Shown piece after piece: positions 26,201-34,401 of a stretch of DNA of 42,656 nucleotides. The position numbers and the translations under genes were made by a program. The stretch's first letter is position 1, and every line of letters begins with the position of its first letter. Source of the DNA: Halorubellus salinus (GTDB lineage Archaea > Halobacteriota > Halobacteria > Halobacteriales > Natrialbaceae); contig NZ_JAJCVI010000009.1 of the NCBI RefSeq assembly GCF_020567525.1, positions 1-42,656 of the forward strand. Direction: 5' to 3'. A model generated the notes under the pieces. That model saw nothing but the letters and a program-made list of their open reading frames with translations, ran no database searches and was not told where the DNA came from.

Positions 26201-26685
26201 CGCCCGCGAACGCGGCCGACGGCGACGACGCTCGCGACGCGTCCGCCGCAGCGGGCGATTCGACGCCGCGGGTCGCGCTCGTCGTCGCGCGGTTCTACCC
26301 GGACCTCGCCGACGAGATAGCCGCGGCCGCCGAGGCACGCGTCGAGACACGGGACGCCGAGGTCGTCGAGCGCGTCCCCGTCCCCGGGGCGTACGACGCG
26401 CCGCTCGTCGCCGACCGGCTCGCTCGACGCGACGTCGTCGACGCCGTCGCCGTCCTCGGCGTCGTCGTCACCGGCGACACCGACCACGACCAGGTCGTCA
26501 CGCACGCGACCGCTCGCCTCCTCGGTCGCGTCGCGCTCGACCGCGACACCCCCGTCGGGTTCGGCGTCCTCGGCCCCGACATGAGCGGGGCCGAAGCCCA
26601 CGAACGCGTCGAGAAGGCCGCGAGCGCCGTCGACGCCGCACTCGACACGCACGCGACGCTCCAGCGTATCGCGGCTTCGACGTGA
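26197..26685 (+). CDS. ribH: 6,7-dimethyl-8-ribityllumazine synthase
   Basis: About 162 residues. Condenses the ribityl pyrimidinedione with dihydroxybutanone phosphate to give the substrate of riboflavin synthase. The fold is recognised by VALVVARFYPDLADEI, VPVPGAYDAPLVADRL, VAVLGVVVTGDTDHDQVVTH (with the catalytic His region) and VGFGVLGPDMSGAEAHER. The GTG start at 26197 overlaps the ribE TGA. The first 24 residues are a low-complexity Ala/Asp extension. Together with ribE this is the last part of the riboflavin pathway. Confidence 0.92.
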   Translation: MTPANAADGDDARDASAAAGDSTPRVALVVARFYPDLADEIAAAAEARVETRDAEVVERVPVPGAYDAPLVADRLARRDVVDAVAVLGVVVTGDTDHDQVVTHATARLLGRVALDRDTPVGFGVLGPDMSGAEAHERVEKAASAVDAALDTHATLQRIAAST

Positions 26686-26697
26686 GAGAGGAACCGG

Positions 26698-26836
26698 TCA
26701 GTTCGCGGGGTCGACCCTACCGAGGGCCACGTTGTCAGTCCGCGGGGGCGACGCCACCGGCGGCCACGCGGTCAGTCCGCGGGGGCGACGCCACCGGCGG
26801 CCACGCGGTCAGTTCGCGGGGTCGACGCGGTCGGGG
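26698..26836. repeat. 37-bp tandem repeat of the DUF373 gene 3' end, four units
   Basis: Units start exactly 37 bases apart at 26698, 26735, 26772 and 26809; the last contains the true stop of the DUF373 gene (minus strand). The middle two are identical. On the minus strand each unit ends in CCCGCG-AC-TGA (Pro-Ala-Asn/Asp-stop). As 37 is 1 modulo 3, the four TGA codons fall in frames 0, 1, 2 and 0. It fills the convergent gap after ribH. Confidence 0.95.
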
Positions 26837-27918
26837 TCGTCCTCGGCGTCGCCGCCGAAGTGCGTCTCGGCGACCGCGAACGCGAGCGTGGACGCGACCC
26901 CGAGCAGCGTGCCGCTGAGGAGGGTCGCAGCGAGGAACGGGAGCGAGACGAACTCGAGGAAGTACGCGCTCACGCCGTACAGCACCATGCCCATCGCGAC
27001 GACGTAGAACGGCGCGTTCAGGTACCGCCACTCGAGACGGCCGGCGATGTACTCGTCGGTGATCTGGCCGAGGCTCGTGGTGACACCGGCGGCGGCGAAC
27101 CACTGGACGGCGCCGTAGACGAGCGCGGCGAGCACCTGGAGGACGCCGAGGTCGCCCGCGGTCCGCCCGCGAACGGCGTCGAGGGTCTCCACCCCCGTGA
27201 TGCCGCCGACGCCGAGGAGCGCCGCGGCGACGACGTAACTCAGGATGGTCATCCGGCCGGCGTACAGCGACGACCGCACGCGGTCGACGGTCGCGTCGAG
27301 CTTGTCGCCGACGCCGAGCCCGCGGCCGAGGACGTAGAACCCGATGGCGGCCGACGAGAGCCCGAGGACCTCCCCCGGGAGCTGGAGGAGGTCGGCGAGG
27401 ATGGCGAGCGGGTAGATGAGGAGCAGTATCCCCAGCGGCACGAGGATGGTTCCCCTGGTCTCGGGGTCGTTCATCACCTGCTTGAGCGTGTAGTACATGG
27501 ACTCCAGGTCCTGTGCCTGGCGGACGACGACCCGGCGGACGCCGTCGACGGTGACGCGCGAGCGGATGACGGGGATGACGGACTCGTCCTGCGCGCCGTC
27601 CGTGACGATGAGCGCCTTCACCTCCTCGCTCGTCGCGAGGCCCGCGAGCACCTCGTCGACCTCGTCGCCGACCGCGCGGTTCGCGCGCACGTCGCCCTTC
27701 TCGTTGCCCGTGACCGCCGCCACCTCGACGCGCTGGTCGGTGATGGTGTCGGCGAGATGCACGCCCTGGAAGAGCACGTTCACGTCGGAGTCCTCGGGGT
27801 CGGCGGTCGCGAGTTTGACCGCGGCGTCCTCGACCGCGTCCCGACCGACCACGGGCGTCTCCACGTCGGTCTTCCGACCGACGTCGTCGTCCAGGTCGAC
27901 GCACACCACGAGCAGCAT
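26809..27918 (-). CDS. DUF373 family membrane protein
   Basis: The 369-residue product begins with a soluble domain of about 145 residues (LLVVCVDLDDDVGRKTDVET, VNVLFQGVHLADTI, ALIVTDGAQDESVIPVI) followed by about seven hydrophobic segments from residue 160 on. This is the layout of the archaeal DUF373 family, predicted to be membrane proteins with a cytoplasmic nucleotide- or metal-binding-like head (VDLDDD, DGAQDE); no function is proven. A TATA-like GATAAAC (27941-27947) sits 27 bases before ATG 27918. The C-terminus DPDRVDPAN is the part repeated downstream. Confidence 0.87.
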   Translation of the reverse strand: MLLVVCVDLDDDVGRKTDVETPVVGRDAVEDAAVKLATADPEDSDVNVLFQGVHLADTITDQRVEVAAVTGNEKGDVRANRAVGDEVDEVLAGLATSEEVKALIVTDGAQDESVIPVIRSRVTVDGVRRVVVRQAQDLESMYYTLKQVMNDPETRGTILVPLGILLLIYPLAILADLLQLPGEVLGLSSAAIGFYVLGRGLGVGDKLDATVDRVRSSLYAGRMTILSYVVAAALLGVGGITGVETLDAVRGRTAGDLGVLQVLAALVYGAVQWFAAAGVTTSLGQITDEYIAGRLEWRYLNAPFYVVAMGMVLYGVSAYFLEFVSLPFLAATLLSGTLLGVASTLAFAVAETHFGGDAEDDPDRVDPAN

Positions 27919-27966
27919 CGTCGATACGTTCGCCGCCGCCGTTTATCTGTTTTTGGTTGGGCGCGG

Positions 27967-28215
27967 TCAGCCCTCGCGCCGGCCGCGGAGGCGGGCGAGG
28001 AGGCCGGGGCCGTTCGTTCGCTGTTGCACGTGCTTCTGGGCGGCTTCTGCGGCTTCGGTCCGGTCGTGGACCGCGTGCGTGTCGACGGTTCGACCGGCGT
28101 CCTTCCGCTCGGCGAGGGAGCGAACGCGACCCCCGGGGCTGCCCCGGAGGACGATCCACGCGAGCACGAGGAAGGGCGGGACTGCGCCGAGAGCGACCAT
28201 CGCGACGACGTCCAT
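27967..28215 (-). CDS. Small single-helix membrane protein
   Basis: The 82-residue product starts MDVVAMVALGAVPPFLVLAW, one membrane helix (about 3-23), and continues with a basic, Arg/Gln-rich cytoplasmic tail (RSLAERKDAGRTVDTHAV, EAAQKHVQQRTNGPGLLARLRG). ATG at 28215 is the best start; longer in-frame versions have no coding signal. It lies 48 bases upstream of the DUF373 gene start, in the same direction, so the two may be expressed together. Family not recognised. Confidence 0.65.
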   Translation of the reverse strand: MDVVAMVALGAVPPFLVLAWIVLRGSPGGRVRSLAERKDAGRTVDTHAVHDRTEAAEAAQKHVQQRTNGPGLLARLRGRREG

Positions 28216-28345
28216 GCCACCGCATAACACATTAGTGGATGAATTGGTTTCGGCCGACAGGTCTGCGCGTGCGAGCGGACCGGCCGCGACCGCGCAGGGT
28301 CGGATTCCGACGCGTTCATACCGTCGTAGGCCCGAACATCCGCGT

Positions 28346-29269
28346 ATGAGCACCGGCGTCGCGAGCGGACGAGACGAACTGGTCGGCGGCGACGTGGTCC
28401 GGCTCTTCGAACAGCCCCGCGTGGAGCGTCGCATCGAGAACGGGACGCTGCCCGCGTGGGCGCGCCGGCAGTACGAAGCCTTCGACGAGAAGCTCCTCGG
28501 CGAACGCAACGACACGGAGTTCCCGTGCCACTTCGGCGTCGACGCCCAGCGGAACGGCGGCGCGCTCTACACGTTCGTCCCGCTCGCGGACGACGCGGAC
28601 GCGGTCGGCGCCACGGCGCTCGACGCGACCGTCCTGGACGCGCTCGCCGACGTCGTCGAAGCGTACCTGGCGACGCGCGAGATGCACGGTCCGCGCACGA
28701 GCCTCGTGACGTTCTTCGAACCGCCCGCCGACCCGGACGCGTGGACCGAAGCCGACTACCGCGAGGCGTTCTGGGCGGTCCTCCAGTACCTCCACGACGC
28801 CGACACCGCCCCCTGGCCGGCGGACATCGCGACCGACCCCGCACACCCCCAGTTCGAGTTCTGTTACGCGAGCGAACCGATGTTCGTCACGGGCGCCGCG
28901 CCGTTCTACGACGAGCGCGCGAGCCGGTACAACGGCGTCGGCCTCGAGGTGACGTTCCAGCCGCGGAGCGTGTTCGCGGGCATCACGGGCGACACCGACG
29001 CCGGCCAGCGCGCTCGCGAGCAGATACACGACCGCATCGACGGCTACGACGGCACGCACCCCCACGCCCACATCGGGGACTGGGAGGACGACGACAGCCA
29101 CGAGTGGAAACAGTACCTCCTCCCGGCCGGCGACGAGACGTACGCGGACGACGCCTGCCCGCTCGACGTCCACCCCGTCGCCATCAGCGACGACGACGCG
29201 ACCCCCGACGACCACGCGACCCCCGACGACCACGCGACCAAATCGCCGACAGACGGTGAGCGCACGTGA
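28346..29269 (+). CDS. YqcI/YcgG family protein
   Basis: The 307-residue soluble protein has the [17 protein letters not shown] block near residue 57 (family signature FPC-x-F/H), [23 protein letters not shown], and the late [18 protein letters not shown] and [15 protein letters not shown] motifs. A few members of this family are described as heme-dependent N-oxygenases acting on guanidino or amino compounds; whether that holds here is unknown, though the conserved Cys is present. The C-terminal tail holds an 18-bp tandem repeat encoding TPDDHA. A TATA-like box near 28313-28321 gives a leaderless start at 28346. The stop overlaps the GTG of the next gene. Confidence 0.8.
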   Translation: MSTGVASGRDELVGGDVVRLFEQPRVERRIENGTLPAWARRQYEAFDEKLLGERNDTEFPCHFGVDAQRNGGALYTFVPLADDADAVGATALDATVLDALADVVEAYLATREMHGPRTSLVTFFEPPADPDAWTEADYREAFWAVLQYLHDADTAPWPADIATDPAHPQFEFCYASEPMFVTGAAPFYDERASRYNGVGLEVTFQPRSVFAGITGDTDAGQRAREQIHDRIDGYDGTHPHAHIGDWEDDDSHEWKQYLLPAGDETYADDACPLDVHPVAISDDDATPDDHATPDDHATKSPTDGERT

Positions 29270-29847
29270 CGTCCGACGCGACCGAGCGCGACGACCGCCT
29301 CCGGCCGGACCCGGGGACGGCGCTCGTCCTCGTCGACGTCCAGGAGGGGTTCGACGACCCGGCGTGGGGCGACCGGAACAACCCCGACGCGGAAGCACGC
29401 GTCGGTGACCTCCTGTCGTCGTGGCGACGACGCGGCTGGCCGGTCGTCCACGTCAAACACGACTCGACCGAACCGGACTCGCCGCTCCGCCCGGACGCCC
29501 CCGGGAACGCGTTCAAGAGCGAGGCGGAACCGACCGACGGCGAGCCCGTCTTCCACAAGTCCGTCAACGGCGCGTTCGTCGACACCGACCTCCAGCGGTG
29601 GCTCGAGAGCCGCGGCATCGACCGCGTCGTGCTCTGCGGGCTGACGACCGACCACTGCGTGTCCACGACCGCGCGGATGGCGGAGAACCGCGGGTTCGAC
29701 GTCACCGTCGTCGCCGACGCGACCGCGACGTTCGACCGCGAGACCCACGACGGCGACGTCCTCGCTGCCGAGGACTCCCATCGCGCCGCGCTCGCGCACC
29801 TCGACGGCGAGTTTGCGACCGTCGTCGACGCCGCCGACCTGACGTGA
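29266..29847 (+). CDS. Isochorismatase-like cysteine hydrolase
   Basis: The 193-residue hydrolase of the nicotinamidase/isochorismatase superfamily. The catalytic triad is visible: Asp in [11 protein letters not shown], Lys in [10 protein letters not shown], and the nucleophile Cys in [17 protein letters not shown]. The GTG start at 29266 overlaps the YqcI-type gene's stop (GTGA), so the two are translationally coupled. Substrates in this family include nicotinamide, N-carbamoyl amines and other amides. Coupling to a putative N-oxygenase-like protein suggests both act on one nitrogenous compound, but this is inference. Confidence 0.85.
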   Translation: MTSDATERDDRLRPDPGTALVLVDVQEGFDDPAWGDRNNPDAEARVGDLLSSWRRRGWPVVHVKHDSTEPDSPLRPDAPGNAFKSEAEPTDGEPVFHKSVNGAFVDTDLQRWLESRGIDRVVLCGLTTDHCVSTTARMAENRGFDVTVVADATATFDRETHDGDVLAAEDSHRAALAHLDGEFATVVDAADLT

Positions 29848-29871
29848 CGCCGCACTCGCCCCGCCCACCGG

Positions 29872-30354
29872 CTAGGCGCCGCTGACGGCTTCGCGTTCGA
29901 CGTAGAGGAGCGCGCCGAGCGCGAGCAGGATGAGCGCGTACGAGGCGGCGGTGAGGACCGCGTCGGTCTTCGTCGCGAACGTGTCGGTGCGGAAGACGAT
30001 GACCTTCCTGACGATGGCGATGATGCCCGTGTAGAGGACGAGCCGGACGATCTGGCGGGTCTCGTCGCGGCGCGTGTACGCGACGACGGTCTGGTAGACC
30101 TCGACGATGATGAACAACAGCAAGGCGGTGTCGATGAACCCGACGACGACCTCGGGGTCGAAGATGTTCGGCGTGAGCGCCTGCTCGCCGATCTGGAGTC
30201 CGAGGTCGAATACACCGATGGCGAACAGGACGACGAGGACGTACGCGGCGACCACCTCGATGCCACGAATGATCGATTCCGAGCGCTCGACGACGCCGTC
30301 GAACGCCGAATCGGTCGTCGACTCCGGGGCTTCGTCGTCCTCGTCGTGTGGCAT
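29872..30354 (-). CDS. PsiE-family membrane protein
   Basis: The 160-residue product has an acidic N-terminus and four hydrophobic segments (VEVVAAYVLVVLFAIGVF-like, VVGFIDTALLLFIIVEVYQT, LVLYTGIIAIVRKVIVF, AASYALILLALGALLYVER). The order and the TGIIAIVRKVI block fit the phosphate-starvation-inducible PsiE family. MPHDEDD at 30354 is chosen; a TATA-like GTTTTCCC (30382-30390) lies about 30 bases upstream. Function in E. coli and archaea is not known. Confidence 0.8.
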   Translation of the reverse strand: MPHDEDDEAPESTTDSAFDGVVERSESIIRGIEVVAAYVLVVLFAIGVFDLGLQIGEQALTPNIFDPEVVVGFIDTALLLFIIVEVYQTVVAYTRRDETRQIVRLVLYTGIIAIVRKVIVFRTDTFATKTDAVLTAASYALILLALGALLYVEREAVSGA

Positions 30355-30510
30355 GCGTTCACATGTGCTTCGGGCGGCGGCGGGAAAACATCTCGGGACT
30401 GGAACACGAGGTGGCGAGACCACCCAGCGGCACCGGCCACGTGGACGAGTGACGTGCTCCAGCGCGTTTCACACGCTTTTTGCCCTCCGAGCGAATACAC
30501 GTCACAACGA

Positions 30511-31506
30511 ATGATATCGAAGGGCTGCGAGCAGTGCGCCAAGGGCGGCAAGATGGTGATGTTCGTCTACGGCTACTGCGACCAGCGCGACTGCTTCTAC
30601 TGTCCGCTCGGCGAGAACCGGAAGAACGTCACGGACGTGTACGCGAACGAGCGCCTCGTCGAATCCGACGAGGACGTCATCCAGGAAGCCAAGCGCATGG
30701 ACGCCCTCGGCACGTCCATCACGGGCGGGGAACCCCAGGAGGCGATGGACCGCACGTGCCACTACCTCTCGCTACTCAAGGACGAGTTCGGCGAGGACCA
30801 CCACACGCACCTCTACACGGGCATCCCGGGTGGCCGCGAGAACATGCGGCGCCTGAGCGAAGCCGGCCTGGACGAGATACGGTTCCACCCGCCCGTCGAA
30901 CTCTGGGGCGACATGCACGGGACCGAGTGGGAGGACATCCTCTACGTCGCCCGCGAGGAAGGCCTGACGCCCGCGTTCGAGATCCCCGGCATCTACGCGG
31001 AACCCGAGTTCCTCGAGTTCCTCGACGAGGGCGCGGCGGAGTTCTGTAACATCAACGAGTTCGAGATGAGCGACGGGAACTACCGCCGCATGCAGGAGGA
31101 GGGCTTCGAGCTGAAGGACGGCCACATGAGCGCCGTCGAGGGCTCCCGCGAGGACATCCTCGACGTGATGGGCGACCACGAGAAGGTGTACTTCTGCACG
31201 AGCGTCTTCAAGGACGCCGCCCAGCACCGCCGGCGCCTGAAGCGGATGGCGCGGAACATCCGCCGGGAGTTCGACGAGGTCACCGACGACGGCACGCTCG
31301 TCTACGGGAAGACCACCGTCGACGCCGAGCGCTTCGAGGCCCTGGGCGTCCCCGAGGAGTTCTACACCGTCAAGTCCGACCACGTCGAGGTCGCGTGGTG
31401 GCTCCTCGAGGAGATGATAGCGGACGGCGACGTCGACGACGGCGAGATCGTCGAGCAGTACCCGACCGTGAACGGCACGGTCGTCGAACGCACGCCCCTC
31501 GCCTGA
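30511..31506 (+). CDS. Radical SAM protein, COG2108-like
   Basis: The 331-residue product resembles archaeal proteins related to pyruvate-formate-lyase activating enzyme. The cluster-binding site is GYCDQRDCFYCPLGENRK, spaced C-x4-C-x2-C instead of the usual C-x3-C-x2-C. GTSITGGEPQEAMDRTC gives the SAM-binding GGE motif, and HHTHLYTGIPGGRENMRRL, LDEIRFHPPVELW and FEIPGIYAEPEFLEF follow the barrel strands. Extra cysteines occur at the start (MISKGCEQCAKGGK) and in VYFCTSVF. A T-rich promoter element (GCTTTTTGCC, about 30475-30484) places the start at 30511. Substrate unknown. Its last codons are repeated just past the stop. Confidence 0.82.
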   Translation: MISKGCEQCAKGGKMVMFVYGYCDQRDCFYCPLGENRKNVTDVYANERLVESDEDVIQEAKRMDALGTSITGGEPQEAMDRTCHYLSLLKDEFGEDHHTHLYTGIPGGRENMRRLSEAGLDEIRFHPPVELWGDMHGTEWEDILYVAREEGLTPAFEIPGIYAEPEFLEFLDEGAAEFCNINEFEMSDGNYRRMQEEGFELKDGHMSAVEGSREDILDVMGDHEKVYFCTSVFKDAAQHRRRLKRMARNIRREFDEVTDDGTLVYGKTTVDAERFEALGVPEEFYTVKSDHVEVAWWLLEEMIADGDVDDGEIVEQYPTVNGTVVERTPLA

Positions 31507-31535
31507 CTGTCACCGAACGCACACCCCTCGCCTGA
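31479..31535 (+). repeat. Two-copy repeat of the radical SAM gene 3' end
   Basis: The last codons and stop (CGAACGCACGCCCCTCGCCTGA, ending 31506) recur 29 bases later with one change (ending 31535). The second TGA lies 29 bases after the first, in a different frame. Convergent gap before the gene ending at 31612. Confidence 0.85.
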
Positions 31536-31611
31536 GTAGCTGGTTCTTCCGACGCGAATCCGTGTGCGTCGAGTGTCGACGTCGGTCGAGTGTCGACGTG
31601 CGTCGTGCGAG

Positions 31612-32046
31612 TTACACTGGGTACGAGCGCCGTCCGTGTCGGCGGTCGCGAGTGTGGAACGCGAACCCGATAGCGAGCAGGCCGCTGGCTGCGGTGGCCA
31701 GTGCTGCGATGCCGAAGCTCGTGCCGGGGTCGAAGTACGTGCGGCGCGCGAACAGGTGATACTCGCCGGCGTAGAAGACGGCGATGGGGCCGCGGCCGGG
31801 GCCAGGGAGTGCGCCGAGGCTGTCGGTGACGTAGCTGTCGCCGGCGATGCCGTCGGTGACGCGGTCGCGGTCGGCCGCGGTGAGGTCCGTGTAGTCGACG
31901 ATCCAGTCGGCGTCCGCGAAGTCGGTGGTAACGCCGGCGTACGCGAACTCGAACCGGATGGCGCCGACGCCGAGGACGACACCGGCGACGACGAGGCAGA
32001 CGCCGAGGACGAACGCGATCGAGGGAACCTGCGGCGGCTGACGCAT
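31612..32046 (-). CDS. Small two-helix membrane protein
   Basis: The 144-residue product has a membrane helix at about 9-30 (IAFVLGVCLVVAGVVLGVGA) and another near 110-128 (FGIAALATAASGLLAIGFAF). Between them is an extracytoplasmic segment of about 75 residues with DFADADWIVDYTDLT. The tail is basic. A TATA-like TTATCG (32067-32072) lies 26 bases before ATG 32046, so the transcript is leaderless. Family not recognised. Confidence 0.7.
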   Translation of the reverse strand: MRQPPQVPSIAFVLGVCLVVAGVVLGVGAIRFEFAYAGVTTDFADADWIVDYTDLTAADRDRVTDGIAGDSYVTDSLGALPGPGRGPIAVFYAGEYHLFARRTYFDPGTSFGIAALATAASGLLAIGFAFHTRDRRHGRRSYPV

Positions 32047-32173
32047 ACGAAATGTAGGCGTCGCGGAACGATAAGGGCTGCGCGCAACCGGTGGCATCGG
32101 CGCGGAGCGGGGTCGACCGTGGGTCGTGTCGTTCGGCCCGCAGTGTCATGTGAGAATCCAACGAGGAACGCGT

Positions 32174-32364
32174 ATGGCCGAGCGACGTCGATTCCTGGCG
32201 GCACTCGGCGGGGAACTGTCGCTCGCGGGCTGCCTGCGACTGGAGGGGGGCGACGGGACGACGACGGACCGGACGACGGAGACGACGGTGCCGTCGTCGT
32301 CTGCGGCGAGGGCGACGACCCGGACGCGGCCGACGGCGTCGTCTTCGGGCTCGACGCGGCCTGA
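32174..32364 (+). pseudogene. Frameshifted remnant of a Tat lipoprotein gene
   Basis: ATG at 32174 opens with AERRRFLAALGG-ELSLAGC, a twin-arginine lipoprotein signal with lipobox, though with a Glu inside the hydrophobic part. After about 25 more residues the frame becomes an Arg/Thr/Ser string with no coding character. The +2 shifted frame instead reads a typical haloarchaeal acidic end (DGAVVVCGEGDDPDAADG then VFGLDAA-stop at 32364). A short decayed gene with a frameshift is the simplest reading. A chance signal cannot be ruled out. Confidence 0.35.
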
Positions 32365-32391
32365 CTCCCGGCCGGAGAGCGCGGCCGACCG

Positions 32392-33333
32392 TCACTCGAC
32401 GAGGAACGCGACGATGGCGTCCCTGGCTTCGGTCGTGGGTTCGAGCCACGGCGTGTGGCCGTGGTCGTCGAGGACGACCATCTCGCCGGCGGGCATGGCG
32501 TCGGCGACCGGGCGGCCGACCGCTGGTGGCCAGAAGAAGTCCTCGGTCCCCCAGACGAACCGCGTCGGGACGTCGCTCGCCTCGAGTTCGTCGCGGACGA
32601 CGAATCGCTCGTGCATCCCGCCGCGGAGCGTGCCGGCGGTCGTGTTCAGCGCGACGAGGCTGTCGGTCTGCCCGGGGATGCGTTCACCGGCGAGTCCGAC
32701 CTCGAGGAGTGCGTCGGGAAGTGCGCTGTCGTCCTCGAGGTTGATGAGGTTCCACTGTTCGCGAGCGTCCGCGAGCGAGTCGGCGATCGACCGCCGGAAC
32801 AGCCACGGGCCGACCTTCGGCGCGTACGTCAGGCGGAACACCCACGGCACGTTCCGGGAGAGTCCGCCGGGTGCGCCGACGAGGCACGTCCGGTCGACGC
32901 GGTCGGGGTGGTCGACCTGGCAGTGCAGCGCCTGCATCCCGCCCAGCGAGTTCCCGAGGAGGCGCGTCGCGTCGACGTCGAGTGCGTCCATGAGGCCCGT
33001 GACGTAGTCGACGCCGAACTCGCGGAAGTCGACCGTCGCGTAGTCCACGGGCGTCGACAGCCCGCGTCCGGGACGGTCGGGTGCGATGACGCGGAACTCG
33101 TCGGCGAGCGCGTCGAACAGCGGGAGCCACGTTGCGGCGTTCGTACTGAGGCCGTGCAGGCAGAGGAGTGGCGGGCCGTCGCCCGCTTCGAGGTAGTGGA
33201 TGCGGTCGCCGGCGACGGACGCTGTCCGTGACGCGACGTCGACGTCGACGGTCTCCGCGTACGTCTCGAGCGCCTCCAGGAACGCGCGTTCGCCCGACTC
33301 GGGCGCGTCGAGGGACGTGGTCGTGAGTGGCAT
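32392..33333 (-). CDS. Alpha/beta hydrolase
   Basis: The 313-residue hydrolase fold shows the oxyanion strand LLCLHGLSTNAATWLPLFDA, the APDRPGRGLS turn, the nucleophile elbow LLGNSLGGMQAL (Ser in G-N-S-L-G), the acid in FVWGTEDFFWPP and the base in VVLDDHGHTPWLE. It resembles bacterial esterases and meta-cleavage product hydrolases; the substrate is not predictable. A T-rich element (GTTTTTGTC, about 33353-33361) lies 27 bases before ATG 33333, so the mRNA is leaderless. Single-gene unit. Confidence 0.88.
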   Translation of the reverse strand: MPLTTTSLDAPESGERAFLEALETYAETVDVDVASRTASVAGDRIHYLEAGDGPPLLCLHGLSTNAATWLPLFDALADEFRVIAPDRPGRGLSTPVDYATVDFREFGVDYVTGLMDALDVDATRLLGNSLGGMQALHCQVDHPDRVDRTCLVGAPGGLSRNVPWVFRLTYAPKVGPWLFRRSIADSLADAREQWNLINLEDDSALPDALLEVGLAGERIPGQTDSLVALNTTAGTLRGGMHERFVVRDELEASDVPTRFVWGTEDFFWPPAVGRPVADAMPAGEMVVLDDHGHTPWLEPTTEARDAIVAFLVE

Positions 33334-33364
33334 ACCCGGACCGACCGACGCCGCGACAAAAACG

Positions 33365-33565
33365 CTATCGACGAGTCGTCACCCGCTGAAACCGACAGCC
33401 CCGATGCATCCCGCTCCGAAATGACCATCCGGGATACGGCTCGCTGAGCGCGCGCCGGTGGTCGATGTCCTCGGTCGCGAGCGCCCGCGCGACGACGCAG
33501 GCCGCGACGAGCGCGACGAGGCAGAGCGCGGTTACGAGCCGATCCCTCGAGGTGAGGGCAGGCAT
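33365..33565 (-). CDS. Small membrane protein, hypothetical
   Basis: A 66-residue frame. The first 35 residues (SRDRLVTALCLVALVAACVV in the core) form one membrane helix with haloarchaeal codon use; the last 25 look less coding. A good TATA-like ACATATACG (33595-33604) predicts a start about 8 bases before ATG 33565. It lies between the hydrolase and the TRAM gene, on the minus strand. No homologue recognised. Confidence 0.45.
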   Translation of the reverse strand: MPALTSRDRLVTALCLVALVAACVVARALATEDIDHRRALSEPYPGWSFRSGMHRGCRFQRVTTRR

Positions 33566-33712
33566 ATTCTATCGCTCTACCCACTATCGGACTGCGTATA
33601 TGTAATCGTCGTCGGTTGCGGTAACTACCAGGACGGTCGTCGGCGGACGTGCGTCGTCGACGCGGGCCGTCTCAACGCAAGCGTTTAGGTCTGCGGCCCG
33701 CTACTCGGTTGC

Positions 33713-34189
33713 ATGTCGGACTGTCCACTCGCCGACGACTGCCCGCGATTCACAGAGCGCGTCGCCGGCATGGGATGCCAGCACTACGGCGACCGCGGCG
33801 GGATGGAGTGGTGCAAGGAGTACGACCAACCCATCTCGGACCTGAAGACGCAGCCGGTGAAGGTCGGCGAGGAGGTCGTCGTCGAGGTGACGGACATCCA
33901 CGAGAGCGGTGCGGGCGTGGGCCGCACCGACGACGGCTTCATCATCATGGTCGACGGCGTCCTCCCGGACGCGAAGGCGAAGGTGAAGGTGACGAACGTG
34001 CACTCGAATCACGCTCGTGCCGACGAACTCGAGCGCCTGCCGATGGACGAGGACCTCGACGACGGCGACGGCGCGGAACTCGGGTACGACGACCCCGACG
34101 AAGCCGACGACGACGACGAGGACGACGACAGCGGCAGGCGCGTCGACCGCGAACGCCTCGGGAGTCGCGAGAACTTCTGGGGGAACTAG
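33713..34189 (+). CDS. TRAM domain protein with N-terminal Cys cluster
   Basis: The 158-residue product has four cysteines in the first 34 residues (C4, C10, C22, C34), a possible metal site. A TRAM domain follows at about 48-105 (VKVGEEVVVEVTDIHESGAG, GFIIMVDGVLPDAKAKVKV), the OB-like RNA-binding fold found alone in many archaea and fused to tRNA-modification enzymes. The tail is almost all Asp/Glu. Archaeal stand-alone TRAM proteins are proposed RNA chaperones. A TATA-like CGTTTAGG (33680-33687) puts a leaderless start at 33713. Confidence 0.85.
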   Translation: MSDCPLADDCPRFTERVAGMGCQHYGDRGGMEWCKEYDQPISDLKTQPVKVGEEVVVEVTDIHESGAGVGRTDDGFIIMVDGVLPDAKAKVKVTNVHSNHARADELERLPMDEDLDDGDGAELGYDDPDEADDDDEDDDSGRRVDRERLGSRENFWGN

Positions 34190-34401
34190 CCGGCCGTCGC
34201 GGGCAGCGCATCGACCTGGACAGTCCAACCGCCGTCCTCCGTCTCTGCGAGCCGTTCTCGACCCGTCGCTTCTGCGAGTCGCGCTCCGCGCGTCGAGGCG
34301 ACCGCTATCGACGCATCGAGTGACGACCCGCGTGCCCGTCGGTCGCGACGAGCGCTGCCGGCGGCACATGCTATTAGTTCTCGCCGGGCGTCGCCATTGG
34401 C

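Noticed and set aside
26698-26836. CRISPR-like array (regular 37-bp period)
   Set aside because: Units are directly adjacent with no variable spacers, there are only four, and the last is the 3' end of a gene.
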